DNA from: Lewinella sp. W8
Lineage (GTDB): Bacteria; Bacteroidota; Bacteroidia; Chitinophagales; Saprospiraceae
Direction of reading: 5' to 3'
Length of the DNA: 64,000 nucleotides
Assembly: GCF_004375085.3 (NCBI RefSeq)
Contig: NZ_SNAQ03000001.1
Coordinates: 62,001 to 126,000, forward strand
This document shows, in pieces, positions 31,999 to 40,723 of the stretch (positions are counted from its first letter, which is position 1; each line of letters starts with the position of its first letter). Both the position numbers and the translations under genes were made by a program. The notes beneath the pieces were generated by a model. That model was not told the DNA's origin. It searched no databases and was given only the letters and a program-made list of their open reading frames with translations.

Positions 31999-32505
31999 AT
32001 GGTTGGTCTAAGTCAATGGGGGTAGCAGGGCGCTACTGCGGACGAAGGTAAGCATTAAGAAAAAATGCGTGTGGGGTGCCTATGAACTAATCCGATGCCC
32101 TAAAATCCTGCGATTTACGCTCCGATCGGGGGATATAGCGATCCGTTTTTCGTGAATTTTCCTTAGGATTCTGCTAAAAGCACCAGAAGTGTTAGGAATT
32201 CACGTTGGTGGTGTGGGGAAGGTTTTGCCCCCCAAGGAAGGGCGTTTTTACGGAGAAAATGCCGGATTGGCTGGCCTTGTCCAGCCCGGCGGGGGGGCAT
32301 CGGACCGGTTTTTTTGGTTGGTTTCCGGACAAGTCTTAACTAAAATTTAGCAATCCCCATCACAATGGGGGCGTTCTATTGTCCATACGTACGTGACATT
32401 TGTGTGCGGATACGTCTAATAAACAGAGATTTAGCCGCACACCACAACTCCCGGACAACTGGAGAGGTGGTCACTACGCACTCACTTGGCATAAATGATA
32501 TTCCC
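31999..32505. other. Long gap between divergent gpmI and the DUF4783 gene
   Basis: 507 nt without a gene. It carries the gpmI promoter (near 32045 on the minus strand) and two plus-strand hairpins ending in a T7 run (32151-32315), annotated separately. The remaining 190 nt before the DUF4783 start show no clear structure. Confidence 0.55.
32151..32315 (+). ncRNA. Candidate structured RNA or leader with terminator
   Basis: CGTGAATT at 32151-32158 pairs with AATTCACG at 32197-32204 around CCT/AGG and TTCTG/CAGAA steps. A second hairpin, ATGCC...GGCAT at about 32259-32300 with inner GGCTGG/CCAGCC, is followed by TTTTTTT at 32309-32315. This looks like a short terminated transcript or an attenuator upstream of the DUF4783 gene. 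No matching -7 box was found, and no riboswitch consensus was recognised. Confidence 0.3.
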
Positions 32506-32901
32506 ATGAAATCCATAATTTTTCTTTGCCTGGCTATTCTTGGCCCCGTCCTGCCGGCTTCCACGCAGGCACCCGTTGGGCTGGATGATGTTTGTCGCGC
32601 CATTGGCGGCGGCAAGGTCTCCGAACTGATAGCCGTGATGGATACGGAAGTCGAACTCACCATCCTGGACCAGGAGGACATCTACAGCCGCGAAGCGGCG
32701 GGAGCACAGCTCCGGGAGTTCTTCGGTAATTTCAGCCCGACCAGCTTCGGGAAGGTTCACCAGGGTGCCTCCAAGGCCAACGATGCGGAGTACTGCATTG
32801 GTAAGCTGGCCACCGCGAAAGGTTCCTTCCGCGTTTACATATACGTTGCTAAAAAAGGTAACTCGATTGTCCTTCAGGAGCTGAAGTTTGATCGGGAATA
32901 A
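32506..32901 (+). CDS. DUF4783 family exported protein
   Basis: 131 residues with a signal peptide (MKSIIFLCLAILGPVLPAST). The rest matches DUF4783: DVCRAIGGGKVSELIAVMDTEVELTILDQEDIYS, split around the conserved acidic core, then LREFFGNFSPTSFGKVHQG and a final beta strand RVYIYVAKKGNSIVLQELKFDR. The fold is NTF2-like in this family and the function is unknown. ATG at 32506; a frame extends upstream but lacks a signal peptide. A strong terminator follows 25 nt after the stop. Confidence 0.82.
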   Translation: MKSIIFLCLAILGPVLPASTQAPVGLDDVCRAIGGGKVSELIAVMDTEVELTILDQEDIYSREAAGAQLREFFGNFSPTSFGKVHQGASKANDAEYCIGKLATAKGSFRVYIYVAKKGNSIVLQELKFDRE

Positions 32902-33371
32902 GCCCTTCGGAATAAAAACATTTCTGGCCGCCGTCACGAAGAAGATTCGTGACGGCGGCTTTCTTTTGGGGCGAATTTGGCTTCCCGTTTCTACCCTTTT
33001 TATTACCGCTCCGTAAACGAAATAGAAAAGACAAACTAGGCTTTAAATGCTCACGTTATGTTCGCGATCCCCAGGAGACGACTGCTTTGAACACAGGATG
33101 AAAACACATAAAACGGGCTGCTTCTCGTAGGCCTTTATCCCGACAATTCCCGCTGAACATATTGGTTTTGCTACGTTCTTCCCCGTAGCCAGTAAGCTGG
33201 TACCTTCCCCCGCCACACCATCACTGCTGCATTGCTGGCACCGGTCTTTCGGTGGACGATACCCCCATTTCTGGAGGTTCGGAATTGCACTTCCCCCCGG
33301 GAGTGGTAGCCAGCTATTTCCTAACTTAGCACGGCTGTCCCAAAGGCCGTGTCATTGTTACTCTCGTTCTT
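32902..33371. other. Gap before the secreted protease gene
   Basis: 470 nt without a gene. After the terminator at 32926-32967 there are several small hairpins (CACCG/CGGTG near 33240) and, near 33320, a -7-like TAACTTAG. Its presumed leader carries CACGGC/GCCGTG before the ATG at 33372. Confidence 0.5.
32926..32967 (+). terminator. Intrinsic terminator after the DUF4783 gene
   Basis: GCCGCCGTCACGAA and TTCGTGACGGCGGC form a perfect 14-bp stem with a 5-nt loop, followed by TTTCTTTT. Confidence 0.9.
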
Positions 33372-35819
33372 ATGTACTCTCGACACGTTTTTTTGAGTAC
33401 CCTTTTGGTACTCCTGTTTAACACAGTGTTCTCTCAAATTGAAAGTAAAACCAAGTTCTCCGACCCCGGTGATATTTTCCGGCTCTCCGAGCAGAAAAAA
33501 GCCGATCCGGTACTCCGGGAAGAATTAGGAGAATTTAGCTTACTCAGCGTCAACCCGGAACACTATTCATCATTGCTTGCGGCTTCTCCCGAAGAATGGG
33601 AGATGCTCCTTCCTAGTGCTCTGCCGGACCAACCGGCTCTGCACCTGCGGCTACGCCCCAATCACTTTCTGGCGTCGGGCTTCCGGCTGCGCGCGGCCTC
33701 CGGCGCTCCGGTTGATCCGCGAACCTTCCTCGGCCACCACTACGTGGGCGAAGTGGTGGGCGTTCCCGGAAGCCGGGTAGCCCTGAGCTTGCTGGAGGAA
33801 GAAGTTACCGCCACCATCAGCCAGCCCGGGCGGGAACGACTGGCCCTGGGACGATTGCGAACCCAACAAAAAAGTGCCACCGAGACGCTCTACGTGCTCT
33901 TCCCGGACCGGCAGCTGCAGGACCGGCAGGAACTGGACTGCGCAACCCCGGACAGTGGCATTGGCTACTCGGATAAGGAACTGCAAACCTCCGAAGCCAA
34001 AAACACCGGAGGCTGCGTGGAGGTGTTTTTTGAAGTGGACTACGACATCTTCTTTGACAAGGGAAGCATCGCCGCCGCGGCGGCTCACGTCGTGGCCAAC
34101 TTCAACGAAGTGTCCATCCTCTACGATGAAATCAACGTCAATCTGGAGATCAGCGAACTGCTGGTCTGGGACCAGCCCAGCCCCTACTTCGGCACCTCCA
34201 GCAGCGCCATGCTGACCCAGTTCCAGTCCAACCGCACCTCCTTCAACGGGGATCTGGCGCAGCTGGTCAGCTACCAGGCCAGTGGCGGTATTGCGGTCCT
34301 GGACGGATTGTGCCACCCCTTCTCTTCGGCGCGGATGAGCTTCTCCAGTATTCACCCCAATTTCCTTTCGGTGCCGCTGTACAGCTGGTCCACCATGGTC
34401 ATTGCCCACGAGCTGGGCCACCTGCTGGGCAGCCAGCACACCCACGCCTGCGTCTGGAACGGGAACAATACCGCCATCGACGGATGCCCGGGATGGACGG
34501 AAGGTTTCTGCGGAACGCCGGGCATTCCGGCTTCCGGGGGAACGATCATGTCCTATTGCCATCTGACGCCGGTGGGTATCAATTTTGAACTCGGTTTTGG
34601 CGATCAGCCGACGGCCGTGATTCAAAACCGGGTGGCCGCCGCTCAGGACTGCGTCCAGGCTTCCTGCGCCTCGCCCCCCGATAATGGTGGCGGTGACGAC
34701 GGGGAGGATGACGACGATGATGACGAGCCGGCCATCGTTTGCGACGCACAAACGGTCTACCTTAAACTGACGCTCGATGATTTCGGAATGGAAACCACCT
34801 GGGATTTACGGGCCGAAGGCGGAGCGGTACTGGCCACTGGAGGACCATACCCCAAAAAGCAAAAAGGACGGGTGATCCGGGATACGATTTGTGTCTCCGA
34901 CGGCTGCTACCTGTTCACCATCCGCGACAGTGACAACGATGGCATCTGCTGTGAATACGGTAACGGTAGCTTCGAGTTGACCGACTCTACGGGAACCATC
35001 CTGGGAAGCGGTGGCACCTTTGATACCCTGGACATTGTCGATTTCTGCCTGCCGGATATTCCGCCGGTAGACGATAGCAACTGCCTGACGATCAACTTCG
35101 AGAAGGAACCCGTCATGTCCTACGGCACCAACCAGGATGCGGGTTCGGCCGAAATACAGGAGGACGGAGAGATTCTCGTGCTCCGGAACAATGCCTGGAA
35201 AGCGGTTGAGTACCCCTATACCGTAACTCCGGATACGTGGCTCTCCTTCTGGTTTAAATCCACCAGGAAGGGCGAAGTGCACGGTATCGGCCTCGACGAT
35301 AATATGGTGATCTCTTCCAACCTGACCTTCCGCCTGTACGGTACCCAGAGCTGGGGAATCGGAGACTTCAGCAGTTACGACGGCAGCGGAGAGTGGGAAT
35401 ACTACGAAATTCCGGTCGGTCAGTACTACGAAGGAGAGGCCACCTACCTGTTCTTTGCCGCCGATCATGACGTCGGCAGCCGGGACGGCAACAGCTACTT
35501 CCGCGACGTCAACCTGTCCGAAGGTGGCCCCTGCCTTGGGGAAGAACAGCTTCCGGCACCGGGTAGCTCGCTTCTGGAAGAAGAGGGTTTACGTATTTAC
35601 CCGAATCCGGTAGACGATCAGCTGGAAATCCGTACGCCCGCGGATGCGGGTACGATTCAGTATCAGGTCCTGGACCTGACGGGAAGGGAACTGCAGGCCG
35701 GTAATTTTTCCGGCACCTCCTGGTCGGTCAAAGTGTCTCAGCTGCCGGCCGGCAGCTACCTCTTGCGGCTGGAAGGTGACCGCTTATCGGAGAGTAAAAA
35801 ATTTACGGTAGTGCATTAG
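33372..35819 (+). CDS. Secreted reprolysin-like (M12B) metalloprotease with type IX sorting domain
   Basis: 815 residues. Signal peptide MYSRHVFLSTLLVLLFNTVF; a propeptide-like region to about residue 200; then a metzincin domain with HELGHLLGSQH (His346, Glu347, His350, His356) and the Met-turn in GTIMSYCHL. An Asp-rich linker (DDGEDDDDDDEP) leads to a beta-sandwich region and a second one resembling a carbohydrate-binding module. The C-terminus is a type A sorting domain (LRIYPNPVDDQLEIRTP ... GSYLLRLEGD). It probably degrades extracellular proteins. Its 3' end overlaps the convergent GT9 gene by 17 nt. Confidence 0.9.
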   Translation: MYSRHVFLSTLLVLLFNTVFSQIESKTKFSDPGDIFRLSEQKKADPVLREELGEFSLLSVNPEHYSSLLAASPEEWEMLLPSALPDQPALHLRLRPNHFLASGFRLRAASGAPVDPRTFLGHHYVGEVVGVPGSRVALSLLEEEVTATISQPGRERLALGRLRTQQKSATETLYVLFPDRQLQDRQELDCATPDSGIGYSDKELQTSEAKNTGGCVEVFFEVDYDIFFDKGSIAAAAAHVVANFNEVSILYDEINVNLEISELLVWDQPSPYFGTSSSAMLTQFQSNRTSFNGDLAQLVSYQASGGIAVLDGLCHPFSSARMSFSSIHPNFLSVPLYSWSTMVIAHELGHLLGSQHTHACVWNGNNTAIDGCPGWTEGFCGTPGIPASGGTIMSYCHLTPVGINFELGFGDQPTAVIQNRVAAAQDCVQASCASPPDNGGGDDGEDDDDDDEPAIVCDAQTVYLKLTLDDFGMETTWDLRAEGGAVLATGGPYPKKQKGRVIRDTICVSDGCYLFTIRDSDNDGICCEYGNGSFELTDSTGTILGSGGTFDTLDIVDFCLPDIPPVDDSNCLTINFEKEPVMSYGTNQDAGSAEIQEDGEILVLRNNAWKAVEYPYTVTPDTWLSFWFKSTRKGEVHGIGLDDNMVISSNLTFRLYGTQSWGIGDFSSYDGSGEWEYYEIPVGQYYEGEATYLFFAADHDVGSRDGNSYFRDVNLSEGGPCLGEEQLPAPGSSLLEEEGLRIYPNPVDDQLEIRTPADAGTIQYQVLDLTGRELQAGNFSGTSWSVKVSQLPAGSYLLRLEGDRLSESKKFTVVH

Positions 35820-36831
35820 GCAGCAGGGCCCGGGCGGCGGCCACCAGGTCGGCCGGACTTTGGTCCAGAATGCACCGGAAGTGCCCCTTGGGGCACGCCT
35901 GAAAACCAATTTTTGAGCACGGGCGGCAGGACAATCCAGTGATTTCCTGCCGCCGCTCTTTTTCCTCCGCTTCGGCTCCGGGAAGATAGGGGTACATCCC
36001 CAGGTCCGGAACGGTATTCCCCCAGACGCTGATGATGGGTTTGCGGAAGGCCGCCGCGATGTGCATCAGTCCCGTATCGTGGGTCAAAACGACCTGGGCC
36101 TGGCGGACGAGGTCCGCGGAGCCTCCCAGGGAAAATTTTCCGCAGGCGTTGTGGACGTGGTCATTTCCCTCCGCCAGCCGCTCACCAAGGGCCGCTTCCG
36201 CCGGACCGCCAAGCAGCACGACCGGGGCCGGAAATTCCCGGCAAACGGTGGCCATTTGCTCCTCGGAAAGCCGTTTGGTGGCGTGGGCCGCCCCAATGAC
36301 GAAGGCAAGATAATGCGGGGGGAGCCCCACTTCTTCCGGGTGGACCTCATCCTCGGAGGCAATAAAATAATCCAGTCCGTGCCCGTCTTTCCGTACGCCC
36401 AGCCTGGCCGCAGCCGCCAGGTAGCGATCCACGATGTGGAGATCGGGCATCCGATTGATGCCCAGGCGGGTAAGCAGAAATTTGCGAAAATTCAGCTTGT
36501 TGAACGTAGCCGTACGGGGGCGTGGCCGCAGGTGCCGGAGCGCGTGCACAAGGAGCCGGGTCTTTACCTCCAGACTCCGCAGGTTCCCGTGCAGGTCAAT
36601 GAGGTAGTCATAGTTTTCCCGGACCAATTCAGCGGCGATTTCACTGATGTCTTTTTTGATGGTCCAGACTCGGTCCAGATGAGGATTGCCCTTCAGCACG
36701 GCCGCGAAGCTGGCCTTGGTCAGGAAGTGGACCTCAGCACCGGCCTGCTGTTTTACCCCGCGGATGACCGGGGTGGTGAGCACGATATCCCCGATGGATG
36801 AGAAGCGGATGATGAGCACTTTGGGGGGCAT
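35803..36831 (-). CDS. Family 9 glycosyltransferase (heptosyltransferase-like)
   Basis: 342 residues with the GT-B fold of ADP-heptose:LPS transferases. VLIIRFSSIGDIVLTTPVIRG at the start is the GT9 signature, NYDYLIDLHGNLRS follows, and the donor domain has LTHDTGLMHIAAAFRKPIISVWG. Four cysteines near the C-terminus (SCRPCSKIGFQACPKGHFRC) are common in the phylum and may hold a metal. It probably adds a sugar to lipopolysaccharide core. The ATG at 36831 follows TACCTTTG by 5 nt. Confidence 0.92.
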   Translation of the reverse strand: MPPKVLIIRFSSIGDIVLTTPVIRGVKQQAGAEVHFLTKASFAAVLKGNPHLDRVWTIKKDISEIAAELVRENYDYLIDLHGNLRSLEVKTRLLVHALRHLRPRPRTATFNKLNFRKFLLTRLGINRMPDLHIVDRYLAAAARLGVRKDGHGLDYFIASEDEVHPEEVGLPPHYLAFVIGAAHATKRLSEEQMATVCREFPAPVVLLGGPAEAALGERLAEGNDHVHNACGKFSLGGSADLVRQAQVVLTHDTGLMHIAAAFRKPIISVWGNTVPDLGMYPYLPGAEAEEKERRQEITGLSCRPCSKIGFQACPKGHFRCILDQSPADLVAAARALLPNALP

Positions 36832-36836
36832 GGCGG

Positions 36837-36844
36837 CAAAGGTA
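36837..36844 (-). promoter_or_regulatory. -7 box TACCTTTG, 5 nt before ATG (GT9)
   Basis: A perfect minus-strand TAnnTTTG match, then CCGCC and the ATG at 36831; predicted leaderless start. Confidence 0.6.
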
Positions 36845-36965
36845 ATTCCCGGAGCGTTAGTTAGCGTAAAATCAGCTCGCGGCCACCTTCCGGCCGACCG
36901 GGTTGAAAGGGGAGATTCTTAAGTATCTGTGGGCTTCGCACGGAGAATGCGTGGGATATAGTCGT

Positions 36966-37107
36966 AGACTGTTTCGCAAGGTTTCATCAGCGATTCCTGC
37001 GGAATCGCGACAGTTTAGTGGGGCAAACGGTAGCGGCAGGAAATTTCCTGCCGCTACTGGAAAATTCAAGGGCTTGATTGCCAGATGATTAATTCACAGG
37101 ACAGCCT
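36966..37107 (-). repeat. Dispersed structured repeat, family 1, copy 2
   Basis: Reverse-oriented copy of 4036-4191. The inner palindrome is extended to 26 bp (37031-37056) and GCGATTCC/GGAATCGC (36990-37008) is kept. The outer arms have diverged, yet 12 of 14 positions still pair when read on the minus strand with G-U allowed, including one full C-G to U-A exchange. It lies about 135 nt upstream of the GT9 start. Confidence 0.85.
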
Positions 37108-37280
37108 GGATAAAGTCGGTGTTCCTGGCCCTAACTGACGCGATCCGACGCTTCGGGGAGAATACTGGTCGAATTTATAACCTCCCGCGGTCGAACGGGT
37201 TGATCTGCATACCAGGCCCCGCCTATCTTTCGGTATCTGCTCACCCCGAATCCCCGAAAGGATTCCCTAACCAAATTCCC

Positions 37281-37562
37281 ATGACCTTCGTAAAATCCCT
37301 GCTCCGAATCGCCCGCAAATCTTCCGCTTCCTCCCGTTCCGGAGTTCCGGACGGCTTATGCCCGAACTGCTGGGGGAGGGCGGAATACGGCGGACAATTC
37401 TACGATGCCGTAAGGAACCGCGGCCTGGACGCCAACCACAAGGACGAAGACGTGGGTTGGGTGCAGGATTACGCCACCAAACATCTGACCGGGATCGTTC
37501 TGCACCGTAGTGAAGGGCAATTGCTGTGCCGGAAGTGTAAGGTAACCTACCGGCCCTCCTGA
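37281..37562 (+). CDS. Small zinc-ribbon-like protein of unknown function
   Basis: 93 residues. Two CxxC pairs, CPNCWGRAEYGGQFYDAVRN near the start and LLCRKCKVTYRP at the end, frame a conserved-looking acidic stretch LDANHKDEDVGWVQDYATKH. This arrangement suggests a single zinc site closing a small domain; the family is common in Bacteroidota but unnamed to me. A basic N-terminus (KSLLRIARKSSASSR) could bind nucleic acid. The stop overlaps the next ATG by one base (TGATG), implying translational coupling with the following gene. Confidence 0.7.
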   Translation: MTFVKSLLRIARKSSASSRSGVPDGLCPNCWGRAEYGGQFYDAVRNRGLDANHKDEDVGWVQDYATKHLTGIVLHRSEGQLLCRKCKVTYRPS

Positions 37563-37780
37563 TGCGGAAAGTGGATATGGCCACCTATCTGGATCGCCCG
37601 GAGCGCTACTCCCTGCTGCCGGGGGACGCCCCCGGAGCCCCCAGTTGCCCCTACGGCAACCAGTACCGGTGGGTCGGATACGACCGGAAACGGGAAGAAT
37701 TCGTCCGGTTTACCAAGTCGGTCTTCAAGCGCGTGATGGCTTCCGTAGCCCCATCCCCTTCGGAAAGAAAAGGGGAGTAG
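37562..37780 (+). CDS. Small protein of unknown function coupled to the zinc-ribbon gene
   Basis: 72 residues, no membrane segment. The core RPERYSLLPGDAPGAPSCPY and GNQYRWVGYDRKREEFVRFTKSVFKRV has mixed charged and aromatic residues and no recognised domain. Its ATG overlaps the stop of the preceding zinc-ribbon gene, so the two probably work together. It ends 18 nt before the convergent bioD stop. Confidence 0.6.
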   Translation: MRKVDMATYLDRPERYSLLPGDAPGAPSCPYGNQYRWVGYDRKREEFVRFTKSVFKRVMASVAPSPSERKGE

Positions 37781-37797
37781 GCGTTCCGGAGTCAATA

Positions 37798-38451
37798 CTA
37801 GCCCAGCGATTCGCGCACAATTGCGCCAAGTTCATCCACCAGCCGGGCAATGACTTCCGGGGTCACCTCCTCCAGTTCTGGTAGTTCTACCAGGGGCGCG
37901 AGGCCCGTTTGGGCCTCAATGATGCGTACGGTTTCCGGGTTGTTGCCACCGCTGTAGATCAGCCCCGCAATCGGAATGCCCCGGCGGCGCAGCAGATCAA
38001 TGCTCAGCATGGTGTGGTTAATGCTGCCGAGGTAGTGCCGCGAAACGAGGACTACGGGAAGCTCCAGATGGACAATCAGATCGGTGATGGTCTCTTGCTC
38101 GTTGATGGGCACCAGAAGACCACCGGCTCCCTCTACGATCAGGGGCGCTTCCGGGTGATCGGGCAGGGTGAAATCCGTCAGGGAAATTTCCACCCCGTCT
38201 ACCCGGGCGGCGTAGTGCGGACTGGCGGGCGTCTGCAGGGCGTGGGTGCCGGGAACGATCTGGTGGTCGGCCGCGCCACTCCAGTACTGCACCCGGTCAC
38301 TGTCGGTTTCGTCCAGGTCGCCGGCCTGAATGGGTTTCCAGTAGTGGGCGTCCAGGCAGGCCCTCAAAAATGCACTGGTGACGGTCTTCCCGATACCGGT
38401 ATGGATGCCGGTGACGAAATATCGTTTAGAGCTTGTTTGGATTTTGGTCAT
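37798..38451 (-). CDS. bioD: Dethiobiotin synthetase
   Basis: 217 residues. BioD makes the ureido ring of dethiobiotin from diaminopelargonate, CO2 and ATP. Motifs: P-loop FVTGIHTGIGKTVTSA, YWKPIQAG with the catalytic Lys, VEGAGGLLVPI, and NNPETVR-type loop. The first eight codons (MTKIQTSS) lie in the terminal repeat of the MITE-like element at 38428-38590; typical BioD chains begin at about the following KRYFVTG. No other biotin genes are in the window. Confidence 0.94.
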   Translation of the reverse strand: MTKIQTSSKRYFVTGIHTGIGKTVTSAFLRACLDAHYWKPIQAGDLDETDSDRVQYWSGAADHQIVPGTHALQTPASPHYAARVDGVEISLTDFTLPDHPEAPLIVEGAGGLLVPINEQETITDLIVHLELPVVLVSRHYLGSINHTMLSIDLLRRRGIPIAGLIYSGGNNPETVRIIEAQTGLAPLVELPELEEVTPEVIARLVDELGAIVRESLG

Positions 38452-38590
38452 CTGGCCGAATTTGAGAATTTTTTAGTGGTAGCGAGGCGGGAAAACCGGA
38501 GTTTAGCAGCGCTAAATGAGGATTTTCCCAACGAAACTAGCGCTAAAAAAGGCCAACTGGAGGTCGATTATTAAATTCCAAACAAGCTCT
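38428..38590. mobile_element. MITE-like fold-back element at the bioD start
   Basis: AGAGCTTGTTTGGA at 38428-38441 is repeated in inverse at 38577-38590. Nested inner pairs are TTTTTTAG/CTAAAAAA (38469-38476 with 38543-38550), GGGAAAA/TTTTCCC (38489-38495 with 38523-38529) and TTTAGC/GCTAAA (38502-38516), so the whole 163 nt folds as one long hairpin. There is no coding capacity and no clear target duplication. It could alternatively be a large terminator for hemH. Confidence 0.65.
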
Positions 38591-38593
38591 TGC

Positions 38594-39679
38594 TCATCCA
38601 GCAACGGTTTCGGTTGTCTCCGCGCGAATCATGTCCGTTACCGCACCGACCCACCGGGGATCGTCGTTCAGACTGGGTACCAGATCAATGTGCTCCCCGC
38701 CCCATTCCTCAAATTCTTCCTGATACTCGAGGCCGATTTCGATGGTGGTTTCGAGGCAGTCCGCCACGAAGGCGGGGCTGAAGCACAGCAGCTTTTTGGC
38801 GTTTTTTTCCTTGGCCCATTCTTCCAGGACGTCAATGGTGTAGGGTTTGGCCCAGTCATCGAAGCCGAGTCGGCTCTGGAAGCTGGTCGTGTACCGGTCC
38901 TGGGGAAGCCCCAGCTCCCGGGCGATGGCCCGGGTCGTTGCGTGGCACTGGGCAGAGTAGCAAAACTGGTTGACCCGGCCGATGGTGCTGCAGCAATCCT
39001 GCTGCACGTAGCAGTGATTACAGTTGTCCGCTTTCTTGAGTTGCCGCTGGGGCAGTCCGTGGTAGCTGAAGATGATGTGGTCGTACTGGTCCAGATCACC
39101 CATCTCCCGGGCATTGTCGGCGAATACCTTGATCATGGCCGGATGCTCGTAGTAGCTGTTGATCAGGTTGACGTTGGGGATGGTCTCCTTACGGGAAAGA
39201 ATCCGCATCACCTCCTGGTGTACGCTGCCGGTCGTAGCGCTGGCGTACTGGGGGAAGAGTGGGAAAATGGTGATGGACGAGACTTGCTCGGCTAGCAGCT
39301 CATCAAGGGCCGATTCAATACTGGGGCTTTGGTAACGCATCGCCAACCTTACCGCGTACTCATCACCCAGCTCCGCGGCAACCCTTTCCGTGAGCACCTC
39401 ACCGTAATACTTCAGCGGACTACCGTTTTCCGTCCACAGCTCCTTGTACAATTTCGTGGAGCCGCCCAGCGCAAACGGATTGACGAGGCCGGAGCGAACG
39501 GGAGCAATGATACCGCGCACCAGCAGCTGCCGGGCCGGACCGGGGAGACTATCGATTACCCGACCGTCGGTAAGAAATTGTCCCAGATAACGATTGACGG
39601 CTCCCCGGGTGGGAGCATCAGGAGTACCGAGGTTGACCAGCAGGACCCCCTTTTTGCCAAAGTGTTTTTGTACGTGCAT
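38594..39679 (-). CDS. hemH: Ferrochelatase
   Basis: 361 residues. HemH inserts iron into protoporphyrin at the end of haem synthesis. GVLLVNLGTPDAPTRGAVNRY opens the chain; IIFSYHGLPQRQLKK carries the catalytic His; FCYSAQCHATTRAIARELGL and FQSRLGFDDWAKPYT follow. A cysteine cluster, CNHCYVQQDCC and FCYSAQC, is typical of the Bacteroidota proteins; an Fe-S cluster is possible but not shown. The start is ATG at 39679. It lies upstream of bioD on the same strand, separated by the fold-back element. Confidence 0.96.
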   Translation of the reverse strand: MHVQKHFGKKGVLLVNLGTPDAPTRGAVNRYLGQFLTDGRVIDSLPGPARQLLVRGIIAPVRSGLVNPFALGGSTKLYKELWTENGSPLKYYGEVLTERVAAELGDEYAVRLAMRYQSPSIESALDELLAEQVSSITIFPLFPQYASATTGSVHQEVMRILSRKETIPNVNLINSYYEHPAMIKVFADNAREMGDLDQYDHIIFSYHGLPQRQLKKADNCNHCYVQQDCCSTIGRVNQFCYSAQCHATTRAIARELGLPQDRYTTSFQSRLGFDDWAKPYTIDVLEEWAKEKNAKKLLCFSPAFVADCLETTIEIGLEYQEEFEEWGGEHIDLVPSLNDDPRWVGAVTDMIRAETTETVAG

Positions 39680-39940
39680 GTTGTAAGGTGATTACTCCCC
39701 GTAAACGACGGGAGGGCTATTCGGTTGCAACAATAAATAACTGTTTACGATCAGCGGACAATTTCGGAATCCCAGGCTTCCGGGACCTTCCTGAAAAACT
39801 TAACATAGAAAAGAGAGCAGTCTGCGAACCGAAGCTTGTCCGTGCCGTTAGCCACTTAACCCCGGATACCAAATTTGCTTTGACCAGATCAAGAAACACC
39901 CTGAGCCCACCTACGAAGGTCTCTCTTATCTACACCCATT

Positions 39941-40723
39941 ATGTCCCTCAGCAAAAGCCCCGATCACCGTACCTGGAAGGTTGTCTTATTACTTACTTTC
40001 CTGGCCGTTGTCCTGGTCAATTATTTACCCTTCATTTTTTTGGAATGGGAGAATCGTTTTGAAGACGATCCGGATACCCTGGTGGATGCGACCGGAGAGG
40101 CGTTTGCCATTTGGGGCATCATCTTTCTGGGCATGATTGCCTTTAGTCTGTTTCAGTTTAAGGAGTCTCGGCACAGCCCGGCGCTGCGTCAGGCATACGT
40201 ATTCCTTTTTGTGGCGGGGCTGGCGAGTATTGCGTTTGTCCCGGTTAGTTTTACCAATATTCAACTCTTGACCGCCATTAATCTGTTGTGGCACCTGGTG
40301 GCTCTCATCGCGGCCAATCGTGCTCTGCGGGCGCATCGTGCCCAAGGAGCGATACGTACCGGATGGATATACGCTGCACCTTCCATTTACCTGGGCTGGG
40401 TGTCCGCAGCAACGGTAATTGCCATGGCCCTGGGGCTGCAGGAATTGGGAGTGTCTTTACCCACAGAGACGGGCACGGCTCTTGCGGCCATTCTACTGTT
40501 GGTGTTGTCGGGGATCGGCATCTGGCTAACCCTTAAAGATGATGGTGTGTATGGCCTGACCGTCGCCTGGGCATTAGCGGCCATTGGGGTGGAGCAGGCC
40601 GGCTACCCCATGGTTCGGTATACCGCCTGGGGCGGAGCGATCCTGGTGGCCCTGCTGGCGCTTTCGCGCTTGGTGCGGAGCGAAACGATTTTTTTCTACG
40701 GGAGTGCCCGGAACGACCGGTGA
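39941..40723 (+). CDS. TspO/MBR-like tryptophan-rich membrane protein
   Basis: 260 residues with about seven membrane helices, longer than the classical five-helix TspO. WKVVLLLTFLAVVLVNYLPFIF and then EAFAIWGIIFLGMIAFSLFQF match the phylum's 'tryptophan-rich sensory protein' annotation; AIWGIIFLG corresponds to the WxxIY region of TspO. Ligand unknown; family members bind porphyrins. Its nearness to hemH (divergent) fits that. The ATG at 39941 follows a variant -7 box TATCTACA by 6 nt. The stop abuts the convergent flippase gene. Confidence 0.65.
   Translation: MSLSKSPDHRTWKVVLLLTFLAVVLVNYLPFIFLEWENRFEDDPDTLVDATGEAFAIWGIIFLGMIAFSLFQFKESRHSPALRQAYVFLFVAGLASIAFVPVSFTNIQLLTAINLLWHLVALIAANRALRAHRAQGAIRTGWIYAAPSIYLGWVSAATVIAMALGLQELGVSLPTETGTALAAILLLVLSGIGIWLTLKDDGVYGLTVAWALAAIGVEQAGYPMVRYTAWGGAILVALLALSRLVRSETIFFYGSARNDR

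Larger units (their letters stand above)
36832..37280. other. Gap between the divergent GT9 gene and zinc-ribbon gene
   Basis: 449 nt, mostly occupied by the second copy of repeat family 1 (36966-37107) and the GT9 promoter. The 170 nt before the ATG at 37281 show nothing recognisable. Confidence 0.55.

Noticed and set aside
32151-32315. Known riboswitch upstream of DUF4783
   Set aside because: I looked for cobalamin, SAM, TPP and similar consensus pieces and found none.
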